Source: AC-37 sp036389105 (lineage in GTDB: Bacteria > Actinomycetota > Thermoleophilia > Solirubrobacterales > Thermoleophilaceae). From it: a stretch of DNA of 29,078 nt. The notes below the pieces were generated by a model. It did no database searches. It had not been told where the DNA came from and was given only the letters and a program-made list of their open reading frames with translations. The stretch spans positions 1-29,078 of the forward strand of contig DASVQK010000160.1 of the NCBI GenBank assembly GCA_036389105.1, read 5' to 3'. Shown here piece by piece: positions 15,500 to 23,343 of this stretch. Made by a program: the position numbers and the translations under genes. Positions within the stretch are counted from its first letter, which is position 1. Each line of letters starts with the position of its first letter.

Positions 15500-18325
15500 G
15501 TGCTGAGACGGTGGTTCGGGCGCTTGGGGGAGGGCGGCGCCCGCGAATGGTTCGGTCGCGTCGCGCGGCTCGTCACCGAGCGGCCGCTCGCGACGGTCGC
15601 CGTGGTGGGCGCCCTGGCGCTGGTGGGCGTGGTGCTCGCGCTCCAGCTCCAGCCCAGCGCCTCCACGGACACGCTCGTGGGCCGCTCCAGCAAGTCGTTC
15701 CAGGCCACGGAGCGGTTCCGCAAGCAGTTCGGCGACGAGGCCGTGCTGATCCTGGTCCGGGGGCGGCTCCAGAACACGATCCTGACCCGCGACCTGTTCC
15801 CGCTGATCGGGCTCGAGGGCTGCCTGTCGGGCAACGCGCCGTCGAAGGCCGCGCTGAGGAAGCTGCCGCGGCCGTGCGCCGAGCTGGCGCGCGAGAAGCC
15901 GGCCAAGGTGGTCTACGGGCCGGGGACGTTCATCCAGACCGCCGTGGAGCAGATCCAGAGGGGCTTCCAGGCCAAGCAGGCGCAGGCGGCACGGGAGGGC
16001 GAGGCGGCCGCCGCCAACGCGCGGCTGCTGGGCAAGCGGCAGGGCTATTCCAAGGCGCGCCAGGACGAGCTGGCCCGGGCCGCCAAGCAGGTCTCCTTCA
16101 ACAAGTTCGTGCGCGAGTCGGTGCTGCTCGGGCTGCGCTACGGGATGACCGGCCTGCCGCGGATCGACGATCCGGAGTTCGTGTCGCAACTGGTCTTCGA
16201 CACGAGCAAGGGGCTTGGCGTGCCCAAGGCGCGCTTCGCGTACCTCTTCCCGAGCAGGAACTCGGCGCTGATCCAGGTGCGGCTGAAGCCCAACCTGACC
16301 GACGCGCAGCGGCGCCGCGCGATCGACCTGATGCAAGCCGCCGTCGACGCGCCCAGGTTCAAGCTGAAGCACGACCAGCGCTACGTGGTCACCGGCATCC
16401 CCGTGGTGGTGGACGCTCTCGCGTCCGCCGTCGAGCGGTCGATCTTCGTCCTGCTGGGGGTGGCCCTGCTGGTGATGGCCGCCACCCTGGCCCTGGTCTT
16501 CCGCACGCGCATGCGGCTCCTGCCGCTGGCGGTGGCCCTGATCGCGGCGGCGCTCACCTACGGGGCCATCTGGCTGGCAGGCTACGACCTGACGATGGCG
16601 TCGATAGCGGCGCTGCCCGTGCTGATCGGGCTGGCGGTGGACTACGCCATCCAGCTCCAGGCGCGCTTCGACGAGGCGCGCTTCGAGGAGGGGCGCGCCC
16701 CGGTGTCCGCCGCGCGCGCCGCGGCCATGCGCGGCGGCCCTCTGATCGCCGGCGCCGGCCTTGCCACCGCGGCCGGCTTCCTGGTCCTGCTGCTCTCCCC
16801 GGTCCCGATGGTGCACGGGTTCGCGATCACGGTGATCGCCGGGATCGTGCTGGCGCTGGCGTGCGCGCTGACCGCCGGGCTGGCGACGCTGTCGCGCTGG
16901 TCGGACCGCGGGTCGGTCGCCGGCGACGTGCCGCCGATCCTTCCGCGCGCCCGGCGGCGGCTCGCGTCGGCCTGGGACCGCGCGGCGGGCAGCCGCCTGG
17001 GCCGCGACCTCGGCGACGTGGCCGCCGACGTCTCGTACTGGGCCCGCCGCGCCGGCCGCGGCGCGCTCGGGTTCGCGCTCGACCGCCCGCGCAACGTGCT
17101 GGTGGCCGGGCTCGCGATCGCCGCGCTCGGCTGGGCCGCGGACACCCAGACCGATGTCGTGTCCGACGTGCGCAAGCTCGTGCCGCAGGACCTCGGCGCG
17201 CTCAAGGACGTGAACACGATCCAGCGCGAGACCGGCGTGTCCGGCGAGATCGACGTGATGGTCCGCGGCGACGACGTGACGCGCCCCGAGGCGATCGCGT
17301 GGATGACGCGCTTCCAGGACCGGATCCTGGCCACGCACGGCTACAGGAAGGGCACGACGTGCCAGCAGCCCGGTAAGAGGAAGCCCGAGCTGTGTCCGGC
17401 CCTGTCCATGGCGGACCTGTTCCGCGGCACGCCGGGCACGCCCGTGAACGCGCGGGCCCTGCTGGCGGCCGTCCCGCCCTACTTCTCGCAGGCGGTGGTC
17501 TCGCGCGACCGCAAGGTGGCCAACCTCGCGTTCGGCATCCAGCTGATGCCGCTCGACCGCCAGAAGCGGGTGATCGACGACATCCGCCGCGAGCTGCACC
17601 CCCCGGCGGGCTTCCAGGCCGAGGTGGCGGGGCTGCCCGTGCTGGCGGCCGAGTCCAACGACAAGCTCGCGTCCGACTGGAGGCGGGCGCTGACGCTGCT
17701 CGCCGGGCTGGCCGCGGTGTTCCTGGTGCTGCTGGCCATCCGCCGCCGCGCCTCGCTCGCCGCCGTCCCGCTGATACCGATCGCGTTCGCCACCGGCTGG
17801 TCGGCGCTGATCCTGTTCCTGATTCGCATCCCGCTCAACCCGATGTCCGCCACGCTCGGGGCGCTGGTGATCGCGATCTCCACGGAGTTCAGCGTCCTGC
17901 TCTCGGCGCGCTACCGCGAGGAGCGCGCGGCCGGCCTGGACCCCGAGGACGCGATCGAGGCCACCTACCGCTCGACCGGGGCCGCCGTCCTGGCCTCGGG
18001 CGCCACGGCCATCGCGGGCTTCGCGACGCTGATCGTCTCGGACATCCAGATGCTCCAGGACTTCGGAATCGTGACGGTGGTGGACCTCACGGTCTCGCTG
18101 CTCGGCGTCATGGTGGTGCTGCCGGCGGCGCTGGTGTGGTCCGAGCAGCACGGGCCCTTCACCGTCCACGACCTCGACCCCCGGCGGCTCTTCCGGGGCC
18201 TGCGCGACTACCTCGCCGACGCCGCCGGCGGCATGCGCTGGCGTCCCCCGGCCGTCCGCCGCCCGCGGACCGCCCTCACGCGCGTGAGCGCCCTGCGCCC
18301 GGGCCGGCGCAGGAGCCGTGCCTGA
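15500..18325 (+). CDS. MMPL/RND-family transporter
   Basis: 941-residue proton-driven exporter of the MMPL type, probably moving lipids or other hydrophobic molecules outward. It has the family duplication: membrane segment 1 near residues 30-50, an outer loop to about 310, five segments to about 470, then the same plan again with a second loop at about 555-735. The first half keeps the proton-relay pair D381-Y382 in GLAVDY. In the second half the equivalent site reads STEF, with E796-F797. Each outer loop holds one cysteine pair, C108/C126 and C621/C632. HpnN-like hopanoid transport or an MmpL-like role are both possible. The thioredoxin-like gene begins inside its last codons. Confidence 0.9.
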   Translation: MLRRWFGRLGEGGAREWFGRVARLVTERPLATVAVVGALALVGVVLALQLQPSASTDTLVGRSSKSFQATERFRKQFGDEAVLILVRGRLQNTILTRDLFPLIGLEGCLSGNAPSKAALRKLPRPCAELAREKPAKVVYGPGTFIQTAVEQIQRGFQAKQAQAAREGEAAAANARLLGKRQGYSKARQDELARAAKQVSFNKFVRESVLLGLRYGMTGLPRIDDPEFVSQLVFDTSKGLGVPKARFAYLFPSRNSALIQVRLKPNLTDAQRRRAIDLMQAAVDAPRFKLKHDQRYVVTGIPVVVDALASAVERSIFVLLGVALLVMAATLALVFRTRMRLLPLAVALIAAALTYGAIWLAGYDLTMASIAALPVLIGLAVDYAIQLQARFDEARFEEGRAPVSAARAAAMRGGPLIAGAGLATAAGFLVLLLSPVPMVHGFAITVIAGIVLALACALTAGLATLSRWSDRGSVAGDVPPILPRARRRLASAWDRAAGSRLGRDLGDVAADVSYWARRAGRGALGFALDRPRNVLVAGLAIAALGWAADTQTDVVSDVRKLVPQDLGALKDVNTIQRETGVSGEIDVMVRGDDVTRPEAIAWMTRFQDRILATHGYRKGTTCQQPGKRKPELCPALSMADLFRGTPGTPVNARALLAAVPPYFSQAVVSRDRKVANLAFGIQLMPLDRQKRVIDDIRRELHPPAGFQAEVAGLPVLAAESNDKLASDWRRALTLLAGLAAVFLVLLAIRRRASLAAVPLIPIAFATGWSALILFLIRIPLNPMSATLGALVIAISTEFSVLLSARYREERAAGLDPEDAIEATYRSTGAAVLASGATAIAGFATLIVSDIQMLQDFGIVTVVDLTVSLLGVMVVLPAALVWSEQHGPFTVHDLDPRRLFRGLRDYLADAAGGMRWRPPAVRRPRTALTRVSALRPGRRRSRA

Positions 18326-19046
18326 CGACCGCTTCGCCGACCTCGGCCCGCCCCGCGAGGGGCCGAGCGCCGCGGAGCGGTTCGAGGACCTGGACCGCAC
18401 GTCGCCCGAGCCCGACGCGCCGAAGCCGCCCGACCCGGTGCGGGCGTCGGGTCGCTACACGTGGGTCGTCGGCGTCGCCTTCCTGATCGTGGTGATCATC
18501 GGCGGCATCAACGCGCTCAACAACGAGGGCGGCGGCTACCAGGGGATCCGGGCGGGCAGGGCGCTGCCGGTGTTCGCGGCCCCGCTCACCACGAGCGACC
18601 ACGACAACGACGCCAGCGTCCAGCCGCGCGCCGGGGGCGGCCACCCCGGCGCCTGCGACGTGCGCCTGGCCGGCGTGGTCACCCTCTGCGACCTGCGCCG
18701 GCGGCCGCTCGTGATCACCTTCGTCGCCAACGCGGGCAACAGCTGCCGCACCCAGCTCGACCGGGTCGAGCGCGTGCGCTCCTCGTTCCCGGGGGTCAAC
18801 TTCCTGGGCGTGATCAGCCGCAAGTCGCTCTCCGAGGCCAGGGACATCGTCCAGGAGAACGGCTGGACCCTGCCGGTGGCCCTCGACCGCGACGCCGCGC
18901 TGTTCAACCTCTACTCGATCGGCGACTGCCCCACCACGGTCTTCGCCAGGAAGGGCGGCCGCTCGGCGGGCAGCCGGCGCGGCTTCCTCACCGACGCGCA
19001 GCTGCGCGCGGCCATCCGGGCGCTGGTCCGGAAGGCGCCGCGGTGA
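18318..19046 (+). CDS. Membrane-anchored thioredoxin-fold (redoxin-like) protein
   Basis: 242 residues: an acidic, proline-rich head, one membrane segment (about residues 47-67), then a thioredoxin/AhpC-like domain that should face outward. The core shows the PLVITFVANAGNSCRTQLD strand-helix, a VNFLGVISR strand and a GDCPTTVF segment where the cis-proline loop belongs. The usual CxxC is replaced by GxxC: only the second cysteine (C143) remains. Other cysteines are C113, C124 and C204, so a non-standard redox pair such as C113-C124 is possible. GTG 18318 overlaps the RND stop by eight bases, which links the two proteins. The substrate is unknown. Confidence 0.78.
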   Translation: MPDDRFADLGPPREGPSAAERFEDLDRTSPEPDAPKPPDPVRASGRYTWVVGVAFLIVVIIGGINALNNEGGGYQGIRAGRALPVFAAPLTTSDHDNDASVQPRAGGGHPGACDVRLAGVVTLCDLRRRPLVITFVANAGNSCRTQLDRVERVRSSFPGVNFLGVISRKSLSEARDIVQENGWTLPVALDRDAALFNLYSIGDCPTTVFARKGGRSAGSRRGFLTDAQLRAAIRALVRKAPR

Positions 19047-19062
19047 GAGGGGAGCCGCGCCG

Positions 19063-19710
19063 GTGATCGAGGCGCCGGAGATCGAGGTGGGCTGGGTGGC
19101 GGACGAGCTGGCCGCGGAGTTTCCCGAGCTGCGCCTGCTGTCCGTGACGCTGGAGGCGCGCTCCGGACGCAGCCCCGCGGCGGTCAAGCAGCGGCTCCGC
19201 ACGCTGTCCGACCGCTTCACCGGCGGCAAGGCCGTGACCATGCGCCAGCAGCCGGTGCCGTGGGCCTACCGGGTCTTCTTCCGCCAGGTGGGGATCGACC
19301 CCGACCAGCACCGGACGCCGATCGAGGCCGTTGCGCTCGAGCGAATGCGCGCAGGCCAGTTCCAGAGCCGCAGCCTGCTGGACGACGCGATGCTGATCGC
19401 GACGGTCGAGACCAGCGTACCGGTGGTCGCGTTCGACGAGGACAAGCTGTCGGGGCCGCTCGGACTGCGGCTCTCGGCGCCCGGCGAGCGGCTTGGCGGC
19501 GACGGCAGGCCGCTCTCCTCGCGGCAGGTGGTGATCGCCGACGCCGACCGCTCGGTGGCCGTGCTGTTCGCCGACCTGGCGGAGGGCCGCGGCGTGCACC
19601 CGTCCACGGAGCGGATGCGGATCGGCTCCGTTCAGGTCAAGGGCGTACCCGACGTGAGCGTCGAGGAAGCGCTATGGATCGTTGCGGAGACCATTCAGGG
19701 GGACGGATGA
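19063..19710 (+). CDS. Stand-alone B3/B4 tRNA-binding-domain protein
   Basis: 215-residue soluble protein resembling the B3/B4 domain of the phenylalanyl-tRNA synthetase beta chain (PF03483), which as a free protein may edit mischarged tRNA or bind nucleic acids. Supporting text: VPWAYRVFFRQVGIDPDQHR at about residues 65-85, then a TPIEAV and RMRAGQFQSRSLLDDAMLI segment and the strand-rich GPLGLRL part. GTG 19063 is preceded by AGAGGGGAG at a spacing of eight bases. It follows the thioredoxin-like gene by 16 bases and is probably co-transcribed. The link with envelope genes is unclear. Confidence 0.72.
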   Translation: MIEAPEIEVGWVADELAAEFPELRLLSVTLEARSGRSPAAVKQRLRTLSDRFTGGKAVTMRQQPVPWAYRVFFRQVGIDPDQHRTPIEAVALERMRAGQFQSRSLLDDAMLIATVETSVPVVAFDEDKLSGPLGLRLSAPGERLGGDGRPLSSRQVVIADADRSVAVLFADLAEGRGVHPSTERMRIGSVQVKGVPDVSVEEALWIVAETIQGDG

Positions 19711-19759
19711 GGTTTTCGCGGGCCGTCGCTTAACCATCGCTTCGGCGGGCCGGCGGTGG

Positions 19760-19765
19760 TACCAT
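19760..19765 (+). promoter_or_regulatory. Candidate -10 element upstream of 19794
   Basis: TACCAT lies 28 bases before ATG 19794 in an 83-base gap. Unlike the leaderless sites it is followed by a strong Shine-Dalgarno, GAGGAGGGA (19782-19790). No clear -35 was found. Confidence 0.3.
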
Positions 19766-19793
19766 CCGGTCGCAGCGACGCGAGGAGGGACCG

Positions 19794-20327
19794 ATGGCGC
19801 AGGTGATCGAACGGCCGCCGGACATCCTGGCACCGCCCCTGCACGCTCCCATCCGGCCCCAGGTCGCGCCGGACGAGGCCGCGGCGCGCCGCACGCTTCG
19901 CGAGCAGATCGCGCGCCTGGAGTCGGACCTCGGCGCTCTCTTCTGCACCACCTATCCGCGCACCGGCTTCGAGTGGCACGTCACCTCGCGCGGCGGCCCG
20001 CGCGTGCTCACGCTCGGCGAGCTGGCCGAGGTTCGCGACGAGCTGGCCAACTGCCTGGCGCACAACCGCCGGCTGCTCGGCGACCGCACCTACGTGGAGG
20101 AGCTCAACCGGCGCCGCATCGAGGAGATGATGCTCGAGCCGGAGCGCCACAAGTGGGTCGTCATCCGGAACGAGGACATCGGCGAGCGAGGCTGCAAGTC
20201 GTACCACGTCCGGCCCCGGTTCGGCGTGCTCGGCATGCTGATGAACTGGTGGCGCGTCCGGATCTCATCTGGCTGTCCGTTAGCCATGGGGCGCGGCCCG
20301 AGGCCGCGACCCCTCTCCACCGCCTGA
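19794..20327 (+). CDS. Conserved hypothetical protein, probably lineage-restricted
   Basis: 177-residue soluble protein of no known function. A proline-rich head is followed by a helical heptad stretch (LREQIARLESDLGALFCTTY), a second helix (LGELAEVRDELANCLAHNRR), and a conserved-looking C-terminal part with HKWVVIRNEDIGERGC and RPRFGVLGMLMNWWRVRIS. I recall similar proteins from Solirubrobacterales, which suggests a lineage marker. The polar tail after SGCPLA looks variable. ATG 19794 follows a strong Shine-Dalgarno. It may bind a partner through its helices; nothing more can be said. Confidence 0.7.
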   Translation: MAQVIERPPDILAPPLHAPIRPQVAPDEAAARRTLREQIARLESDLGALFCTTYPRTGFEWHVTSRGGPRVLTLGELAEVRDELANCLAHNRRLLGDRTYVEELNRRRIEEMMLEPERHKWVVIRNEDIGERGCKSYHVRPRFGVLGMLMNWWRVRISSGCPLAMGRGPRPRPLSTA

Positions 20328-20336
20328 CGACGGCCC

Positions 20337-20912
20337 GTGGGTAAGCGGAGCCGCAAGCGCGGCGCGTCCGACGCGGCGCCGGTCTCCGTCGCGGGGAGCT
20401 CGCGGGCCGAGCGCGATGCCGCGCGGGCCCGCCGTGCGCGGTCAGCCGCGAGCGGCGGCGCGCCCGAGCGCCGCTCCGGCTCGGCGCGCTCCGGGGCCCC
20501 GCCCGCCCGCCGCCGCCGCGGCCGTCCGGGCATCGACGAGCGCCCGCCGGCGCCCTGGGGCAGCTTCCCGCTCGTCGAGCTGGTGGTCCTGATCGCGCTG
20601 ATACTGATCGTGGTCAGCTTCTTCATCGGCGGCCCGCGGTCCGTCGTGATGCTCATGGCGGGCCTGGCGCTCGGCTCGCTCGCCGGGCTGGAGCTGTCGA
20701 TCCGCGAGCACTTCGCGGGGTTCCGGTCGCACAGCATGCTCCTGGCGGGCGCCGTCGCGTTGACGGCGATCGCGATCGTGTTCTTCGCGGGCGGCCGGGG
20801 GGACGCGGCCCAGGCGATGGTGCTGCCCGTGGGCGGGATCGTGTTCGTCGCCGCGTTCTGGCTGTTCCGCGAGGCGTTCAAGCGCCGGTCAGGCGGGCTC
20901 GGCTTCAGATAG
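20337..20912 (+). CDS. Small membrane protein with basic disordered head
   Basis: 191 residues. The first 75 are very rich in Arg, Ala, Ser and Pro and probably disordered on the cytoplasmic side. Four hydrophobic segments follow (about residues 81-98, 100-118, 132-150 and 160-178). No family was recognised. The GTG start lies nine bases after the previous stop, without a visible ribosome site. The composition of the head could in part reflect GC-rich drift; a start inside the frame just before the first membrane segment cannot be excluded. Confidence 0.6.
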   Translation: MGKRSRKRGASDAAPVSVAGSSRAERDAARARRARSAASGGAPERRSGSARSGAPPARRRRGRPGIDERPPAPWGSFPLVELVVLIALILIVVSFFIGGPRSVVMLMAGLALGSLAGLELSIREHFAGFRSHSMLLAGAVALTAIAIVFFAGGRGDAAQAMVLPVGGIVFVAAFWLFREAFKRRSGGLGFR

Positions 20913-20915
20913 GTT
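20910..20915 (+). promoter_or_regulatory. Candidate -10 element for the gene at 20923
   Basis: TAGGTT ends seven bases before GTG 20923; its TAG is also the stop codon of the preceding gene. No Shine-Dalgarno is present, again fitting a leaderless start. Confidence 0.35.
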
Positions 20916-20922
20916 GGCCGCG

Positions 20923-21306
20923 GTGCGCAACCTCATGCGAGCCGGCTCGAACACCGCCCTGCTCGTGGCGATCATGTTCCTGGGCAGCCTGGGCCTGTGG
21001 GTGGGTATGCCGCTCGGCTGCCTCTACATCGGGTCGCGCGTGCAGGGCGCCACCCACTCGGTGGGCGCCGCGCTCCTGGCCATGGGCGCGGGGGTGATCG
21101 TGGGCATCCTGCTGATCGTCCCGCTGCTCGGCTTCCTCAACCGCAAGCACATCGAGCTGCGGGCCGCGCGCGGGCTCGACACCTACGGCAACGCCCCGCT
21201 CGAGGGCGTGCTGGTGGCGAGCGCCACGGTCGCCCTGCTCGGGTTCGGCATCTGGTTCTTCTTCTTCTCGGGCGCGTCCCCGATCCCGTTCTTCTCGGGC
21301 AATTGA
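20923..21306 (+). CDS. Small integral membrane protein
   Basis: 127-residue protein with three hydrophobic segments (about residues 12-35, 45-70 and 92-115) and a basic loop (NRKHIELRAARG) that should be cytoplasmic. No family was recognised. GTG 20923 is preferred to the in-frame TTG 20914 because the latter lies inside the -10-like hexamer. The stop overlaps the TTG start of the VOC gene by four bases, so the two are likely co-translated. Confidence 0.65.
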   Translation: MRNLMRAGSNTALLVAIMFLGSLGLWVGMPLGCLYIGSRVQGATHSVGAALLAMGAGVIVGILLIVPLLGFLNRKHIELRAARGLDTYGNAPLEGVLVASATVALLGFGIWFFFFSGASPIPFFSGN

Positions 21307-21806
21307 GCGCGCAGGCGGAGACGCCGCAGGGCCAGGAGCGCCGCCTCCAGCTGCGCGGCATCCACCACATCACCCTCATCTGCTCGAGCCTGGACCGGTC
21401 GGCGGCGTTCTACCGCGACACGCTCGGGCTCCGCCTGGTCAAGCAGACGGCCAACTACGACGACACCAGCGCCCGGCACTTCTACTTCGGCGACGCCGTG
21501 GGCACGCCCGGCACCGTGATCACCTGCATGGAGTACCCGCGGATGGAGGACGGCGTGGTGGGCCGCGGCTCGACCCACCACTTCGCGTTCTGGGTCGAGA
21601 GCGCGGAGGAGCTCCAGGGCTGGCGGAGCTACCTCGAGTCGCGCGGGGTGGGCTGCACCGAGATGCTCGACCGCACGTACTTCCAGTCGATCTACCTGCG
21701 CGACCCCGACGGCCACGTGATCGAGATCGCCACGCGCGGTCCCGGGTTCACCGTGGATGAGCCCGCCGAGCAGCTGGGCGGCCGCTTCATCCCGCCGCCC
21801 TCCTGA
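21303..21806 (+). CDS. VOC/glyoxalase-superfamily protein, ring-cleaving dioxygenase-like
   Basis: 167-residue metal-dependent VOC-fold protein. It shows RGIHHITLICSSLDRSAAFY and LGLRLVKQTANYDD followed by HFYFGD and GTPGTVIT, a pattern common in the MhqO-like group annotated as ring-cleaving dioxygenases. Likely metal ligands are H21 or H22, H92 or H93 and E141 (in VIEIA). The length fits a single VOC module; many MhqO-like proteins are twice as long, so this would dimerise. TTG 21303 overlaps the previous stop by four bases. The substrate cannot be told; glyoxalase or fosfomycin-type activities share the fold. Confidence 0.82.
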   Translation: MSAQAETPQGQERRLQLRGIHHITLICSSLDRSAAFYRDTLGLRLVKQTANYDDTSARHFYFGDAVGTPGTVITCMEYPRMEDGVVGRGSTHHFAFWVESAEELQGWRSYLESRGVGCTEMLDRTYFQSIYLRDPDGHVIEIATRGPGFTVDEPAEQLGGRFIPPPS

Positions 21807-21812
21807 CGCCCG

Positions 21813-21833
21813 CCGGTCAGGCCTGACTCGCCG
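21813..21833 (+). promoter_or_regulatory. Palindrome upstream of the MFS gene
   Basis: GTCAGGCCTGAC (21816-21827) is a perfect 12-bp palindrome, framed by CCGG at 21813-21816 and 21830-21833, two bases before the ATG of the transporter gene. It could be an operator or an RNA hairpin that masks the start. No regulator gene is adjacent. Confidence 0.35.
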
Positions 21834-21834
21834 G

Positions 21835-23277
21835 ATGCGCCTTTCGCCGGAGACGTTCCCGCTGGTCGAGGCGCCGGAGCTCACCCGCGGTCCGGACGGG
21901 CGCCACCGCGTGGACTACCGGCTGCCGATCCCGTACTTCCGCTTTCTGTGGGCGCTCCAGGCGCGCCGCCGCGCGCGGGCGATCGAGGCGGCGGCCGACG
22001 CCGGGGAGGAGCTGCCGAGCGGCACGCCGTGGTGGGCGCCACCGGAGCCGCAGCCGCCGGCCGCGACCGCCGCCATCGCCTCGGTGGCGCTGATCGCGCT
22101 CTCGACCGGCTTCGCGGGGGGCACCGGCGGGCTGCTGACGCAGACGCTGCCCTACGCGGGCGACGCCTACCACGCGAGCGACAGCGAGCTCGGGGTGGGG
22201 CTGGCGATCGTGCGCACGGGCGTGCTGCTGGCGCTGGTGGTCGGCGCGATCGCCGACCGGCGGGGGCGCCGCCGCTTCGTGGCCGCGGCCGCCGTGGTGC
22301 ACTGCGTGGCGGCGGCCCTCGTGGGTCTCGCTCCGACGTTCGAGGTCTACATCGCCGCGCACGTGGCCCTGCGCTGCCTGGACGCGGCGCTCACCATCAC
22401 GATGTTCGTCCTGGCGGTGGAGCTGGTGCCGGCGCGCAACCGGACCGTGGTCGTCTCGCTGCTCGCCCTGGCGAGCGGCGGCGGCAGCGCGCTCGCCGTG
22501 GTCGCCATCCCCCTGGCGGCGGCGGGGAGGTGGGGGCTGGCCGCCGCGTACGGGCTCCAGCTCCTGGCGCTGCCGCTGGTCCTGCGGGCGGGCCGCCGGC
22601 TGCCCGAGTCAGGCCGCTTCATCCGCCACGCCGCGGAGCGCCACGGGCTGATGGAGCTGATGAGCACGCGCGACGTGCGGGGAAGGGTGGCCCTCGTGGG
22701 CGCTGCCGTCTTCCTCAGCTCGATCTTCTTCGCGCCGCTCACCGAGTTCTTCAACCGCTACCTGGACGAGGTGCACGGGCTCTCGCCGGGTGTGATCGTC
22801 CTGTTCCTGGCGGCGACCGCCGCTCCCGCGATTCCGGCCCTGCTCGTGGGGGCGCGCCTGGCCGACACGCGCGGCCGCAAGCGGATCGGTCTCCCGCTCG
22901 GCGCCATCGGCCTGGCCGGCTACGTGGGCTTCCTGCTCGCGGGCCCGGTGCTCATCTGGCCGCTGGCGGCGGTCGCCAACGCGGCGGGCTCGGCCAGCGG
23001 GGTGGCGCTCGTCGTCTACGGGCCGGAGATGCTGCCGACGCGCGTGCGGGCGGCGGGCAACAACGCCATCCTGGTGCTCAGCGTGACCGGCTCGGCCGTC
23101 GGGCTGCTGCTGGCCGGAGTGCTGGGCGACTCGCTGGGCATCGGCCACGGGATCGCCGTGCTGGCCGGCTTCCCGCTGATCGCCGGTGCGATCGTGGCGC
23201 TGCGCTTCCCGGAGACTGCCGGCCGGGAGCTGGAGGAGACGAGCGGGGACCTGCCGCCGCTCCCGCTCGTTCGCTGA
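21835..23277 (+). CDS. Major facilitator superfamily transporter
   Basis: 480-residue secondary transporter with about twelve membrane segments. A 75-residue hydrophilic head (rich in Arg and Pro) precedes the first segment. Both halves carry the MFS loop motif: ADRRGRRRF after segment 2 and ADTRGRKRI after segment 8. The helix 4-5 region has ELVPARNRT, and PEMLPTRVRA near the end is the matching motif of the second half, as in sugar- and aromatic-acid-type carriers. The substrate is unknown. ATG 21835 is chosen because the upstream frame overlaps the VOC gene and lacks similarity. The VOC neighbour could hint at an aromatic or toxic compound, as inference only. Confidence 0.88.
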   Translation: MRLSPETFPLVEAPELTRGPDGRHRVDYRLPIPYFRFLWALQARRRARAIEAAADAGEELPSGTPWWAPPEPQPPAATAAIASVALIALSTGFAGGTGGLLTQTLPYAGDAYHASDSELGVGLAIVRTGVLLALVVGAIADRRGRRRFVAAAAVVHCVAAALVGLAPTFEVYIAAHVALRCLDAALTITMFVLAVELVPARNRTVVVSLLALASGGGSALAVVAIPLAAAGRWGLAAAYGLQLLALPLVLRAGRRLPESGRFIRHAAERHGLMELMSTRDVRGRVALVGAAVFLSSIFFAPLTEFFNRYLDEVHGLSPGVIVLFLAATAAPAIPALLVGARLADTRGRKRIGLPLGAIGLAGYVGFLLAGPVLIWPLAAVANAAGSASGVALVVYGPEMLPTRVRAAGNNAILVLSVTGSAVGLLLAGVLGDSLGIGHGIAVLAGFPLIAGAIVALRFPETAGRELEETSGDLPPLPLVR

Positions 23278-23343
23278 GCGGAAGCGGCGGCGGGACGTCC
23301 GGACGCGGTGGCGAGGGGTCCCCCGCGGCCGGAGCGGCCCCCG

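Noticed and set aside
15182..18400. Very long minus-strand open frame opposite the RND transporter.
   Set aside because: Low-complexity His/Arg/Gln-rich antisense shadow of a GC-rich gene, with no recognisable domain or start signal.
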